Below are positions 7,618 to 16,377 of a stretch of DNA of 64,000 bases, piece by piece (position 1 is the first letter of the stretch; the number at the start of each line of letters is the position of its first letter). Below the pieces are notes generated by a model that saw only the letters and a program-made list of their open reading frames with translations, did no database searches and was not told where the DNA came from. Both the position numbers and the translations under genes were made by a program. The DNA comes from Candidatus Obscuribacterales bacterium (GTDB taxonomy: Bacteria; Cyanobacteriota; Vampirovibrionia; Obscuribacterales; Obscuribacteraceae): assembly GCA_020634035.1 (NCBI GenBank), contig JACKCM010000008.1, positions 310,001 through 374,000 of the forward strand, read 5' to 3'.

Positions 7618-10194
7618 ATGAACATTGTATTTCCAGCAGTAGCAATTTTGGCACCACTGTTCGCGGCGTTGATGACGGCTGTGCCCCGCCGATTTATCAG
7701 TGCACTTAATTATCGTCTCGGCTTTTTGGCGCTTGTGGCCAGTTTTATGGCTTCATCGGTGGTGCTCTGGAATTCCACCACGACCACCGCACCTTTTTTA
7801 ATACCGCTGTTCCAGTCGCCGTGGACCGTGCTTCCTTCGGTGGAGCTTTCTGTAGACAGGCTCTCGGCTGTTATGATGACGGTCATATCTGCAATCGGAA
7901 TGGTCCTCTATCGTTATTCGATCAGGTATTTACAACAAGATGCCGGGCAGCCCAGATTTCATGCGCTTCTTTCTCTTGCCGTTTTTACTCTGCTCTGGAT
8001 GGTGTCGAGCGCAGACCTGTTGATGTTGTTTATGGCCTGGCAGCTTTTGAGCTGGATTCTCTGCCTTCTTTCACATAATTTCGCTCATCTGCCTACCGCC
8101 CAGAGTTCCTTCAGAACTTTCATCATGTTGCGAGCCGGAGATGTCTCATTCCTTTCCGGAATCGCCCTGGCCTATCATCTGTATGGAACGATCGAGTTTA
8201 AGCCTTTGTTCGAACAGGCCGCTTCCAATCCTGTATCTATAGCGCTCTGGGGCAGCGGTATGGAAGTTGCCGGTGCTACCGCCGTGACACTATTGATTTT
8301 TGTAGGCGCCATGAGCAAGTCGGCTCAGTTTCCATTGCACATGTGGTTGCCCGACTCGCTGTATGCACCCACTCCTATTCATGGGCTATTGCATGCCGGT
8401 ATTATCAATGCCGGAGGCTTTCTTCTCAATCGCATGGCTCCTCTTTATATACTCAGTCCCTCCACACTGCATCTGGTGCTATTCATAGGGCTTGCCACAA
8501 TGTTGATGGGCAAGAGCATGATGCTGGTGAAGAACGATATCAAGAAGACTCTCGGTTATTCTACTATCGGTCAGATGGGATATATGATTATGGAATGTGG
8601 TGTGGGCGCTTTCTCGCTGGCCGTATTTCATCTTATCGCCCATGGACTTTTCAAAGCGACGGTTTTCCTCAATTGCGGCGATGTTATCCACAAGGCTCGT
8701 CTGGAGCCGGAGCATCCGTTTCAGCCTTCACCGGATTCGCCCGGATTCTTCGGCTGGTTGACCGGTTTTCTTGTCTCTCTAATGTTGCCATTCGGTATTG
8801 TGACCGGAGCCCACTATTTGCTTGGCATAGACTTCCTTGATTCCCAGGGAATGTTCCTGTTTCTGCTTTTCAGCTGGGTGACCGCATCTCATGCCATGCT
8901 CACCCTCTTCCGATTGCAGAATAGCTGGACGATGGTTCTTGCTATGCTCCTTTCCGTATCTCTGGTTTCTACGGCATATTTCTTCTCGGCAGAGGCCTTC
9001 ACGCACTTCCTCTATCCTGACTCTGCATTCGTGGCAGCCAGCTTCGCGGCAGCCCGGCTGTCGGACGGGGTGTTTTATGGCTTGGCCGGGGGGCTTGTTC
9101 TCTCTATCTTCTTGAGTTGGTTCGGCCTATATCTTCATTATCACGACAAATTCGCGCTTCATTCCGGCAGCTTCTGGAATCATGTCTATATTCTTTTCAT
9201 CAACAGGCTCTACCTTGATGCCTTTGTAATGAGGCTTCTGACCGTGTTGAAGCGGGCCGGACGTAAAGTAGATCAGTCTCGATTTACTCTGCCAATAGTC
9301 GTTGTTATGGCACTATTTTTCGCCTGGCAGAAGACCGGTGTTGTCTCTTCAGAGGCTCTTTCTAATATAGGCCCGCTTCTGGCGGCGGCTCTTTTGTTGC
9401 CTCTATTTCCATTGCATGGAGTCTATCTTTCTGCCCTCACCAGAGTATCCGGCAAGCTGGCGGTAGTTGCCGCGGTTGCCATGCCTCTTTTAGGAACCTG
9501 GCTGGTGCCTGCGTTGCCCAGGGAGATTCTACCCGGCTTAGGAGTACTTGCGGCTTTCGGAGCCCTCTGGGGTTCTTTGAAAGCGGTGATTCAAATTCGG
9601 ATCTCTTGCCGCCTTGCCTACGGCGGTATGGCTCTCAGTTCCATACTCTGGTGGCACCTGGCCCAGGTGGGTAAACTGACTGCCCAGGGTCTTCTCTTTA
9701 TCGTTGCTGCTTCACTGGCTATTGGTGGCTTAATGTATGCCTGGGAGCGACTGCGGTCTCGCTTTGGCGATCTCGATTTGAATGAGATCGGCGGTTTATT
9801 CAAGCCCATGCCTCGATTTGCTCTATGTATGGCCTTGCTTGTGATGGCTGCCTCCGGTCTGCCTCCCTTCGGCCTCTTCTATGGCTATCTGGCTATTCTG
9901 GTCAGTCCATCCACCACGATGTCACTGAGTCTGGTGGCGATGGTTGTTGCCTGGTTCGCCGCTTCATGGTATTCGTTCAAGCTGATGCAGCTATTGTTAT
10001 TCGGACCCTGTCGGCAGGACCTTCGCTATAAGGACCTCGGTGGCGGTGAGGTCGCCGGCTTTGCAGTGGTTATCGCTCTTCTGGTTGTGCTAGGCGGTCT
10101 TCCACAGACCTGGTTGGAGACTGCCATCTCTAGCGATTCAAGAGAATCCAATATTAGTTACAGGGTCACAGGAGGCTCGCAATGGACGCGTTGA
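7618..10194 (+). CDS. dabB: DabB-type proton channel subunit with NuoM-like C-terminal extension
   Basis: 858 residues, almost entirely hydrophobic, in the proton-conducting NuoL/NuoM/Mrp family. The N-terminal two thirds carry the core signatures SKSAQFPLHMWLPDSLYAPTP broken as SKSAQFPLHMWLPD and APTPIHGLLHAG, then KNDIKKTLGYSTIGQMGYM and FHLIAHGLFKATVFL. Together with DabA this subunit is known to use the proton motive force to drive one-way CO2-to-bicarbonate conversion. Usual DabB proteins are about 500-600 residues. Here a further part (from about 580) looks like a second, degenerate antiporter module: LPLFPLHGVYLS, a weak QIRISCRLAYGGMALSS, then GGLFKPMPRFALCMALLV and ASGLPPFGLF, as in NuoM. 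The dabA start overlaps its end by 13 bases. Confidence 0.87.
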   Translation: MNIVFPAVAILAPLFAALMTAVPRRFISALNYRLGFLALVASFMASSVVLWNSTTTTAPFLIPLFQSPWTVLPSVELSVDRLSAVMMTVISAIGMVLYRYSIRYLQQDAGQPRFHALLSLAVFTLLWMVSSADLLMLFMAWQLLSWILCLLSHNFAHLPTAQSSFRTFIMLRAGDVSFLSGIALAYHLYGTIEFKPLFEQAASNPVSIALWGSGMEVAGATAVTLLIFVGAMSKSAQFPLHMWLPDSLYAPTPIHGLLHAGIINAGGFLLNRMAPLYILSPSTLHLVLFIGLATMLMGKSMMLVKNDIKKTLGYSTIGQMGYMIMECGVGAFSLAVFHLIAHGLFKATVFLNCGDVIHKARLEPEHPFQPSPDSPGFFGWLTGFLVSLMLPFGIVTGAHYLLGIDFLDSQGMFLFLLFSWVTASHAMLTLFRLQNSWTMVLAMLLSVSLVSTAYFFSAEAFTHFLYPDSAFVAASFAAARLSDGVFYGLAGGLVLSIFLSWFGLYLHYHDKFALHSGSFWNHVYILFINRLYLDAFVMRLLTVLKRAGRKVDQSRFTLPIVVVMALFFAWQKTGVVSSEALSNIGPLLAAALLLPLFPLHGVYLSALTRVSGKLAVVAAVAMPLLGTWLVPALPREILPGLGVLAAFGALWGSLKAVIQIRISCRLAYGGMALSSILWWHLAQVGKLTAQGLLFIVAASLAIGGLMYAWERLRSRFGDLDLNEIGGLFKPMPRFALCMALLVMAASGLPPFGLFYGYLAILVSPSTTMSLSLVAMVVAWFAASWYSFKLMQLLLFGPCRQDLRYKDLGGGEVAGFAVVIALLVVLGGLPQTWLETAISSDSRESNISYRVTGGSQWTR

Positions 10195-13049
10195 TGACAA
10201 AAGAAAGCAAGATCCGTGAGCTGATCCAGCGGTCCAGTCTGGTGCTCTCCCACTACTGGCCGATGACCGGTTTTGTGCATCACAACCCGATTCGCAGTCT
10301 CGAGACTTTTCGTTTCCATGAGGCCATCGAAAAAGCACATCGGTTTACCGGTGGGCGCGGTTATTTGACCAACGAGCAATACCGGCGCTTGGTAGAAAGC
10401 GGTCGGATTGAAGCTAGTCATCTGGAATCTGCTCTTAGAGCTGTGTCCGGTGATCAAGAGATCGAACTGGGTGCCAGTAAAAAGATCTCTGACTTCGAGG
10501 TCCTCCGTGCTCATCTGCTTTCTGGTATCACCGCGCCCAGTCTAGATACAGTCTCAGCCCTGGTCGATGGTGGGCGGACCTATGTTAATGATGGGGTTCA
10601 GCCGCAGTTCAGGATGAACGCAGCCCAGGTGCGGCAGCTTGCGAATTTACTCGGGCAGTCCGGTGCTAAGGACGCTCAGGCAGAAAAAGGCTCCGGTTCT
10701 ATCGCTAGCAATCTGCTTTCCTGGTGCGACCGAAAAGCTCACAAGCAATTGGAGTGGCTGGTCAATAGAGAATTGATCAAGTGGTGCGAGGCTTATTTAG
10801 ACGAGGGTCACGCATCATGGCCGATGCCGGATAGAGAAAAGGGGTTTTACGCAGCCTGGAAAGGCCTTGCTTCTATGGAATGGTCCCCCTGTGGAATCGC
10901 CGATAGTGGCAGAAAAATCGCCGCATTGCCTTCAGACCCTGAAGCTGCTCTGGTCAGTCATCTGGAGGCTCTAGCTATTCCTGCCGAGCAGTGGCAAGAG
11001 GTCCTCACCTTCGAACTCACCTCTTTATATGGCTGGGCTAGTTTCATCAACTGGCGTGCCGAACATGAATCCTATGACTGGCAGGCTGCCAATCCGATAG
11101 ATCTGGTGCAATATCTGGCTGTGCGCATGTTTTATGTGCGTGAACTGACTCAGCATTGTTGTAAGGTCGATCTGGGAATCGAAGGAAGTTTCGAGGCGAT
11201 GCTCGCTTTTGAAGTAGCTACAAAAAGTAAACATAGAGATACACGTCTTGCAGACGCCTGGCGACTGGCGATGCTGGGTAGCGCCCTGGCTATTGCCCCG
11301 ACAGAATTGCTCGATGCAGGCAGCGAAGAGCTGAAGACTTTGCTCCAATGGCTTGATCAGTTTCCGGAATCAGAACATGGACCGGTCTGGCTCGAGGCTT
11401 ACGAAGCGGGCTATCAGAGTGCTCTGGTCGGCAAACTCAAGGGCGCGGTAGCGGATAAAAGTTCCGCAAAAGAAGGTGTTTCGCGGCCCCTGGCCCAGGC
11501 TATGTTCTGTATCGACGTTCGTTCTGAACCTTTTCGTCGAAGTCTGGAATCTGTCGGTCAATACGAAACCATCGGTTTTGCCGGGTTCTTCGGTATACCG
11601 ATGCGCAGTCGGGCGCTCGGCCAGGAACATAACACCGATCAACTGCCTGCCATTGTTTCACCTAAGTACGAAGTGCATGAGGTGGCCAGGTCGAGCCAGG
11701 GAGATGAACTGCTCAGGCATAACGCCGGCGAGAATTTCATGTATACCATCCACGAGATGCTCCGGGACATGAAGCTGCATGTTCTCACTCCTTATGTAAT
11801 GGTCGAGTCTCTGGGTTGGCTCTTCGGAATCCAGCTTTTCGGGCGGACCCTCTTCCCCCGCAGTTATCGCCGATGGAGAGCCATGGTTCGCAAAGCGATA
11901 GCACCACCGGTGGGGACCGCTATGACCATTGACCGAGACGAATGTGGTCTTGGCTTGACCGAAGAAGAGCAGGCTGTTTCTATTGAGACCGCCTTGAGAA
12001 CGATGGGGCTGGTCAAGAATTTTGCCAGGCTTGTGGTTGTAGCAGGGCATACAAGTACTTCGGATAACAACCCGTATGAAGCGGCTCTCAACTGTGGTGC
12101 CTGTGGCGGCAATTCAGGTAAGCCGAACGCGCGCCTTTTCGCTGCCATGGCGAACAAGCCGCATGTCCGAAAACATTTAGCCGAGAATGGTATCGATGTT
12201 CCGGAAGACACTCATTTTGTTGGTGCCGTCCATGATACCACCACCGATATCCTCGAACTCTATGATCTAGAGGATCTGCCGGCCAGTCATGAGCAGGATG
12301 TGGAGCGCTTGAGAGCAGATCTCAAGAAAGCCGCCCTGCGAACCAACATCGAGCGTTGTGCTCGATTACCTGGTGCTGGAGCCGATCTCACCGCAGACAA
12401 AGCGCTTAAAGAGATTGGACGCAGGGCTGGTGACTGGAGCGAAACTCGTCCGGAGTGGGGGCTTGCCGGGAATGCAGCCTTCATCATCGGAAACCGCACC
12501 CTGACAAAATCAGTTAATCTCGAGGGACGAGCCTTCCTCAATTCCTATGACTACAGAATAGACCCGACCGGGGCACTGCTGCAGGGTATTCTGGGCGGAC
12601 CTATGGTGGTCGGTCAATGGATCAATGCAGAGCACTATTTCTCTGCCACCGATACCGAAGTCTATGGCGCAGGCAGCAAGATCTACCATAATGTGGTCGG
12701 ACGTATCGGTATCATGTCCGGTCCCCGGAGCGATTTGAGAACCGGGCTGGCCTGGCAGTCGATGATGAACGGTGAAAATGTCTATCACGAACCCCTGCGT
12801 CTTTTTGTGGTGATAGAAGCGCCGCGAGATCGAATCGAGTCTCTCTTCGACCAGAACGCCACCCTCAAGCAACTGCGGGATAACGAATGGATTCATCTGA
12901 TGGCTGTTGATTACGATAGCGATGAGACCTTCTATCGTTACAGACCGGAAGCCGGCTGGGAGCCTGTTTTGTCCGATAGCGAAGGCGCCGGCACGTTTCG
13001 GATTTATATCGGCAACGATAGAAAAAGAAAAGTTTCGACCGAAGTCTAA
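10182..13049 (+). CDS. dabA: DabA (DUF2309) inorganic-carbon accumulation subunit
   Basis: 955 residues, soluble membrane-associated partner of DabB in the DAB complex, which acts like a vectorial carbonic anhydrase. The zinc site is complete: Cys443 and Asp445 in MFCIDVRSE, His623 in VVAGHTSTSDN and Cys638 in ALNCGACGG. The Arg following the Asp (447) is also kept, and the 15-residue His-Cys spacing equals that of the characterised Halothiobacillus protein. The N-terminal YWPMTGFVHHNP is the family hallmark. AGGAGG lies about 6 bases before ATG 10182, and the start lies inside dabB. The last gene of the operon; the convergent clpA ends 11 bases after it, with no obvious terminator in the gap. 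Confidence 0.94.
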   Translation: MDALMTKESKIRELIQRSSLVLSHYWPMTGFVHHNPIRSLETFRFHEAIEKAHRFTGGRGYLTNEQYRRLVESGRIEASHLESALRAVSGDQEIELGASKKISDFEVLRAHLLSGITAPSLDTVSALVDGGRTYVNDGVQPQFRMNAAQVRQLANLLGQSGAKDAQAEKGSGSIASNLLSWCDRKAHKQLEWLVNRELIKWCEAYLDEGHASWPMPDREKGFYAAWKGLASMEWSPCGIADSGRKIAALPSDPEAALVSHLEALAIPAEQWQEVLTFELTSLYGWASFINWRAEHESYDWQAANPIDLVQYLAVRMFYVRELTQHCCKVDLGIEGSFEAMLAFEVATKSKHRDTRLADAWRLAMLGSALAIAPTELLDAGSEELKTLLQWLDQFPESEHGPVWLEAYEAGYQSALVGKLKGAVADKSSAKEGVSRPLAQAMFCIDVRSEPFRRSLESVGQYETIGFAGFFGIPMRSRALGQEHNTDQLPAIVSPKYEVHEVARSSQGDELLRHNAGENFMYTIHEMLRDMKLHVLTPYVMVESLGWLFGIQLFGRTLFPRSYRRWRAMVRKAIAPPVGTAMTIDRDECGLGLTEEEQAVSIETALRTMGLVKNFARLVVVAGHTSTSDNNPYEAALNCGACGGNSGKPNARLFAAMANKPHVRKHLAENGIDVPEDTHFVGAVHDTTTDILELYDLEDLPASHEQDVERLRADLKKAALRTNIERCARLPGAGADLTADKALKEIGRRAGDWSETRPEWGLAGNAAFIIGNRTLTKSVNLEGRAFLNSYDYRIDPTGALLQGILGGPMVVGQWINAEHYFSATDTEVYGAGSKIYHNVVGRIGIMSGPRSDLRTGLAWQSMMNGENVYHEPLRLFVVIEAPRDRIESLFDQNATLKQLRDNEWIHLMAVDYDSDETFYRYRPEAGWEPVLSDSEGAGTFRIYIGNDRKRKVSTEV

Positions 13050-13060
13050 ATCAGGCAGCG

Positions 13061-15361
13061 TTACTTTTTCTTCTGAATTTTGATCTCGATGTCGTCGTTT
13101 TTGATGGTCACCTTTGCGGTGCCGCCATCTTCTAATTTGCCGAAGAGCAGCTCTTCTGAGAGTGGCTCTCTTATCTTTTGCTGAATCAAACGAGACATGG
13201 GTCTTGCTCCGAAGAGTTTGTCGAAGCCTTTTTTGCCCAGCCATTCCACAGCTTTCTCGTCTACTTCGAGGGTGACATTCTTCTCGTCGAGTTGTGATTT
13301 CAGCTCTTTGAGGAATTTTTGCACCACCTGGAGAATATGATCCATGGAGAGCTGGTTGAAAGCCACCCAGGCGTCCAGCCGGTTGCGGAATTCTGGACTG
13401 AAGGTTCTCTCGATGGCTGTTTTTGCCTTGCTTGCTCCCGGGGTCATATTCTTTCTGGGATGATCTCCGGCCAGTTGCGGTTGGACACTGAAGCCGATAT
13501 CCTCGCTGGTCATCTCTCTGGCACCGGCATTGGTGGTCATGATGATAATCACATTGCGAAAATCCGCTTTCTTGCCGTTGTTATCTGTGAGAGAGGCGTG
13601 GTCCATGACCTGAAGCAAGATGTTAAAAAGATCAGGATGGGCTTTTTCTATCTCGTCCAGTACCAGGACACAATGAGGGGTTTTGTTGATGGCGTCGGTC
13701 AAGAGTCCGCCCTGGTCGAAGCCGACATAACCTGGTGGCGCACCTATAAGACGCGACACTGTGTGTTTTTCCATGTATTCGCTCATATCGAAGCGCAGGA
13801 AGTTGACACCCATGACCGTAGCCAGCTGTTTCGCCAGCTCGGTTTTGCCCACTCCGGTCGGACCGGAAAATAGAAATGAACCTATCGGTTTACTGGGAGT
13901 CCCCAGCCCTGATCTTGATAGGATAATCGCTTTGACCACCTGTTCGACGGCATGGTCCTGACCGTAGAGCACTGATTTCAGCTCTTTCTCGAGATTTTTG
14001 AGCTTGTCCTTGTCCGAGCCCGATACCGACTTGGCCGGAATTCTGGCGATTGATGCGACTATATCTTCGATGTCCTTGACCGTTACAACGCGCTCGGCTC
14101 TTTCCTCTTCTGGTAATAGCCTGAAAGCGGCACCGACTTCGTCTATAACGTCTATGGCTTTATCCGGTAAGAATTTTTCGTTGATATGTCTTGCAGAAAG
14201 CTCCACTGCCGCTTCCAGCACTTCGTCGCTGTATTTGACACCATGAAACTCTTCGTACTGTTTTCGCAGTCCTTTTAGAATCTTGACCGACTCTGCTTTA
14301 CTGGGCTCGATGATATCTATCTTCTCGAAGCGGCGAGCGAGAGCCTTGTCTTTCTCGAAAGACGCCTTGTATTCAGAGTGGGTGGTGGAGCCGATACAGC
14401 GGATGTCTCCGCTGGTTAGATAAGGCTTGAGAATATTGGAGGCGTCCATGCTGCCACCACCACCGGTGCCCGATGTGACGATCGAATGAATCTCGTCTAT
14501 AACAAGAATGGATTTTTCTTTGTCTTTCAGAGCCTTGAGAACACTCTTCAAGCGTTTCTCGAACTCTCCTTTGTATTTTGCTCCGGCAAAAAGAGAGCCC
14601 ATATCCAGAGAGAATACCTCGGAGCCTTTGAGCAGGTCCGGTACGTCTCCATCGGCGATTCTGATGGCGAGCCCTTCGGCGATGGCAGTTTTACCCACAC
14701 CGGGGTCGCCGACAAAGACAGGGTTGTTTTTTCGTCTTCTCGATAGAACCTGGATGGTGCGTTTCAGCTCTGACTCTCGGCCCACCAGAGGATCTATCTT
14801 GCCGTCCCGGGCACGCTGGGTGAGATCCGAGGCGAAAATCTCGAGAGGATTATGTATCGGTCGGTCTTCTTCATCGCCGTCTTCGCCGAAATCGACTTCC
14901 ATCGATTCTTCGTCGTCATTTTCGATACCGTCTTTCGGAATTCCGTGGGATATATAGTTGAGCACATCGAGCCTGGTGATACCTTGCTTTTCGATTAAAT
15001 AAGTGGCGTAAGAGCGCCTTTCGTCGAAGAGGGCGGCGATTACATTGCCGGCATCGATAGTGGTCTGACCAGAATTGTGGGCCTGCATAATGGCCCGGCG
15101 CAGCACCCTTTCGTAGGAAGCGGTCTGCAAAAGATTGTAGTCCACAGTAAAAGGAATCTGTTCAAAGGATTTCGAGATGAAATCGTCGAGCTCTTTCTTG
15201 AGCTCGTCTATATCGCCGCCGCACTTTCTGATAACTTCTATCCCGGTCTTGTCTTCTAGCAAGGCGCGCAGAAGATGTTCCAGGGAGAGATACTCGTGCC
15301 TCTGGGAGATAGCCTCTTCGGCTGCTTTACTGATAGTTTTTTCCAGTTCCGGAGAAAGCAT
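13061..15361 (-). CDS. clpA: ATP-dependent Clp protease ATP-binding subunit ClpA
   Basis: 766 residues, the size of ClpA. The N-terminal Clp repeat domain (about 1-140, with HEYLSLEHLLRALL) binds ClpS. Two AAA+ modules follow: Walker A FVGDPGVGKTAIAEGL with Walker B ILVIDEIHSIV, and Walker A FSGPTGVGKTELAKQL with Walker B VLVLDEIEKAH. The short linker without the long coiled-coil middle domain separates it from ClpB and ClpC. It unfolds substrates for ClpP. clpS lies 56 bases upstream on the same strand, the usual pairing. An acidic linker (DDEESMEVDFGEDGDEED) joins the N-domain to the first AAA module. Confidence 0.95.
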   Translation of the reverse strand: MLSPELEKTISKAAEEAISQRHEYLSLEHLLRALLEDKTGIEVIRKCGGDIDELKKELDDFISKSFEQIPFTVDYNLLQTASYERVLRRAIMQAHNSGQTTIDAGNVIAALFDERRSYATYLIEKQGITRLDVLNYISHGIPKDGIENDDEESMEVDFGEDGDEEDRPIHNPLEIFASDLTQRARDGKIDPLVGRESELKRTIQVLSRRRKNNPVFVGDPGVGKTAIAEGLAIRIADGDVPDLLKGSEVFSLDMGSLFAGAKYKGEFEKRLKSVLKALKDKEKSILVIDEIHSIVTSGTGGGGSMDASNILKPYLTSGDIRCIGSTTHSEYKASFEKDKALARRFEKIDIIEPSKAESVKILKGLRKQYEEFHGVKYSDEVLEAAVELSARHINEKFLPDKAIDVIDEVGAAFRLLPEEERAERVVTVKDIEDIVASIARIPAKSVSGSDKDKLKNLEKELKSVLYGQDHAVEQVVKAIILSRSGLGTPSKPIGSFLFSGPTGVGKTELAKQLATVMGVNFLRFDMSEYMEKHTVSRLIGAPPGYVGFDQGGLLTDAINKTPHCVLVLDEIEKAHPDLFNILLQVMDHASLTDNNGKKADFRNVIIIMTTNAGAREMTSEDIGFSVQPQLAGDHPRKNMTPGASKAKTAIERTFSPEFRNRLDAWVAFNQLSMDHILQVVQKFLKELKSQLDEKNVTLEVDEKAVEWLGKKGFDKLFGARPMSRLIQQKIREPLSEELLFGKLEDGGTAKVTIKNDDIEIKIQKKK

Positions 15362-15417
15362 CTGTCTGGCAGGTTTCCTGTGGTTTACCGACTCTACAAT
15401 TCAATTTACCACTTTAA

Positions 15418-15744
15418 TCACTCCGGCTCCATGGTACAGAGCAGAGGAAAATCGTGATTTCTTGCTTCGGTCATTACCCGGTTCACTTTCTCCTGGGCAA
15501 TCTCATGGGTATAGACTCCGGCCACGCCCATTCCTTGCATGTGAACGGCAAGCATAATCATGGTTGCGTCTTCCTCTTTTTTGTGGAAGACCGTCATCAG
15601 AATCTGAACCACGAACTCCATGGTCGTGAAGTCGTCATTGTGCAAAAGTACTTTGTATAGAGGAGGTTTCTTTACCTTCTTCTTGGTCTTTGTGACAACC
15701 TTCTCTTCGTGATCGGTCTGGTGGCTTGGATCCCAGTTCGACAT
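15418..15744 (-). CDS. clpS: Clp adaptor protein ClpS
   Basis: 108 residues. The conserved N-end-rule binding core is present: PLYKVLLHNDDFTTMEFVV, where the Asn-Asp-Asp motif holds the substrate alpha-amino group, then MLAVHMQGMGVAGVYTHEIAQ with the His of the pocket. ClpS delivers N-degron substrates to the N-domain of ClpA, encoded directly downstream. The N-terminal tail is Lys-rich and probably flexible. GAGGAGG precedes the ATG, a strong ribosome binding site. Confidence 0.95.
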   Translation of the reverse strand: MSNWDPSHQTDHEEKVVTKTKKKVKKPPLYKVLLHNDDFTTMEFVVQILMTVFHKKEEDATMIMLAVHMQGMGVAGVYTHEIAQEKVNRVMTEARNHDFPLLCTMEPE

Positions 15745-15928
15745 CGAAAACCTCCTCTACTCCAGAACCATTTTATAGCGAAAAACAGAAAACTTTCCAG
15801 TCTCGAGGCGCAGGGCTCGATTGTCAACAAGGAGAAGTCTTCTGTTTTAAACGTTCTGGGCTATGAATCGGATTTATGGTGTCAAATCCGGTGCTCTTGC
15901 GAAGAGCCTGTTGATTTATTCTGTGGTT

Positions 15929-16045
15929 TTAGCCGGCAAGCTGGTCGTCGGACATGTACCCACCCAGTTCGAATTTATCATTCACCCACTGGGTTACTGC
16001 CGAAGCGATAGCTGCAATGAAAAGACACAGAGCAATGGTACTCAC
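15929..16045 (-). CDS. possible small membrane protein, 38 residues
   Basis: A short frame starting at GTG 16045, with GAAGG 7 bases upstream. It encodes one hydrophobic helix (STIALCLFIAAIASAVTQW) followed by a polar, acidic tail ending in SDDQLAG. The composition suits a single-pass membrane microprotein. The frame stays open upstream of the GTG but offers no better start. Support is limited to the start signal and the hydrophobic profile; there is no recognised family. It lies between the sensor kinase gene and clpS on the same strand. Confidence 0.35.
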   Translation of the reverse strand: MSTIALCLFIAAIASAVTQWVNDKFELGGYMSDDQLAG

Positions 16046-16100
16046 GATTGAACCTTCTTTGTTAGTGCGAAGTTCTACTCTTTCATTCTCCTCCCGGCCG

Positions 16101-16130
16101 GGTTAAGGGGCGGTTAAGAGGAAGGTTAAG
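16101..16130 (-). promoter_or_regulatory. triple direct repeat CTTAACC, Pho-box-like
   Basis: On the minus strand CTTAACC occurs three times with start-to-start distances of 12 and 11 bases. Cyanobacterial Pho boxes are tandem CTTAACCT-type repeats with an 11-base period, bound by the OmpR-family regulator PhoB/SphR. The match is by eye. No clear -10 element is seen between the repeats and the small frame at 16045. Confidence 0.45.
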
Positions 16131-16348
16131 CCGAGATCTTTGCTCTTGATAATTCACAATTCAGGAAGTGTCGCCAGAATAGCGATTTCGGGCTTTCGGG
16201 ACGGTCCCAAAAATAATGTCAAGAAGGGCTCGGATCATTAAACCGGTTAAGGTCCCCGGGGGGTGCATTTGTCTTGATGCTGCAAAGCATGGTCTGTAAA
16301 CCTATATAGAGGTTGAGTTTACAGGACCAATAGTCAAGTGGAGGAGCT

Positions 16349-16377
16349 AAAAATGGAAACCGCCCTCAGGCGGCATC
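16349..16377 (-). terminator. terminator overlapping the kinase stop codon
   Basis: Read on the minus strand: GCCGCC, loop TGAG, GGCGGT, then TTCCATTTTT. The stem includes the TGA stop of the sensor kinase gene, so the hairpin would form only behind the terminating ribosome. Confidence 0.65.

Larger units (their letters stand above)
15745..16348. other. long intergenic region between the kinase gene and clpS
   Basis: About 600 bases. It holds the small open frame at 15929-16045, the direct repeats GGTTAAG at 16101-16130, a single further GGTTAAGG at 16245, and an inverted repeat CTGTAAAC / GTTTACAG around 16296-16324 that encloses TATATAG. No protein gene with convincing coding character and no tRNA were found in the rest. 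Confidence 0.5.
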
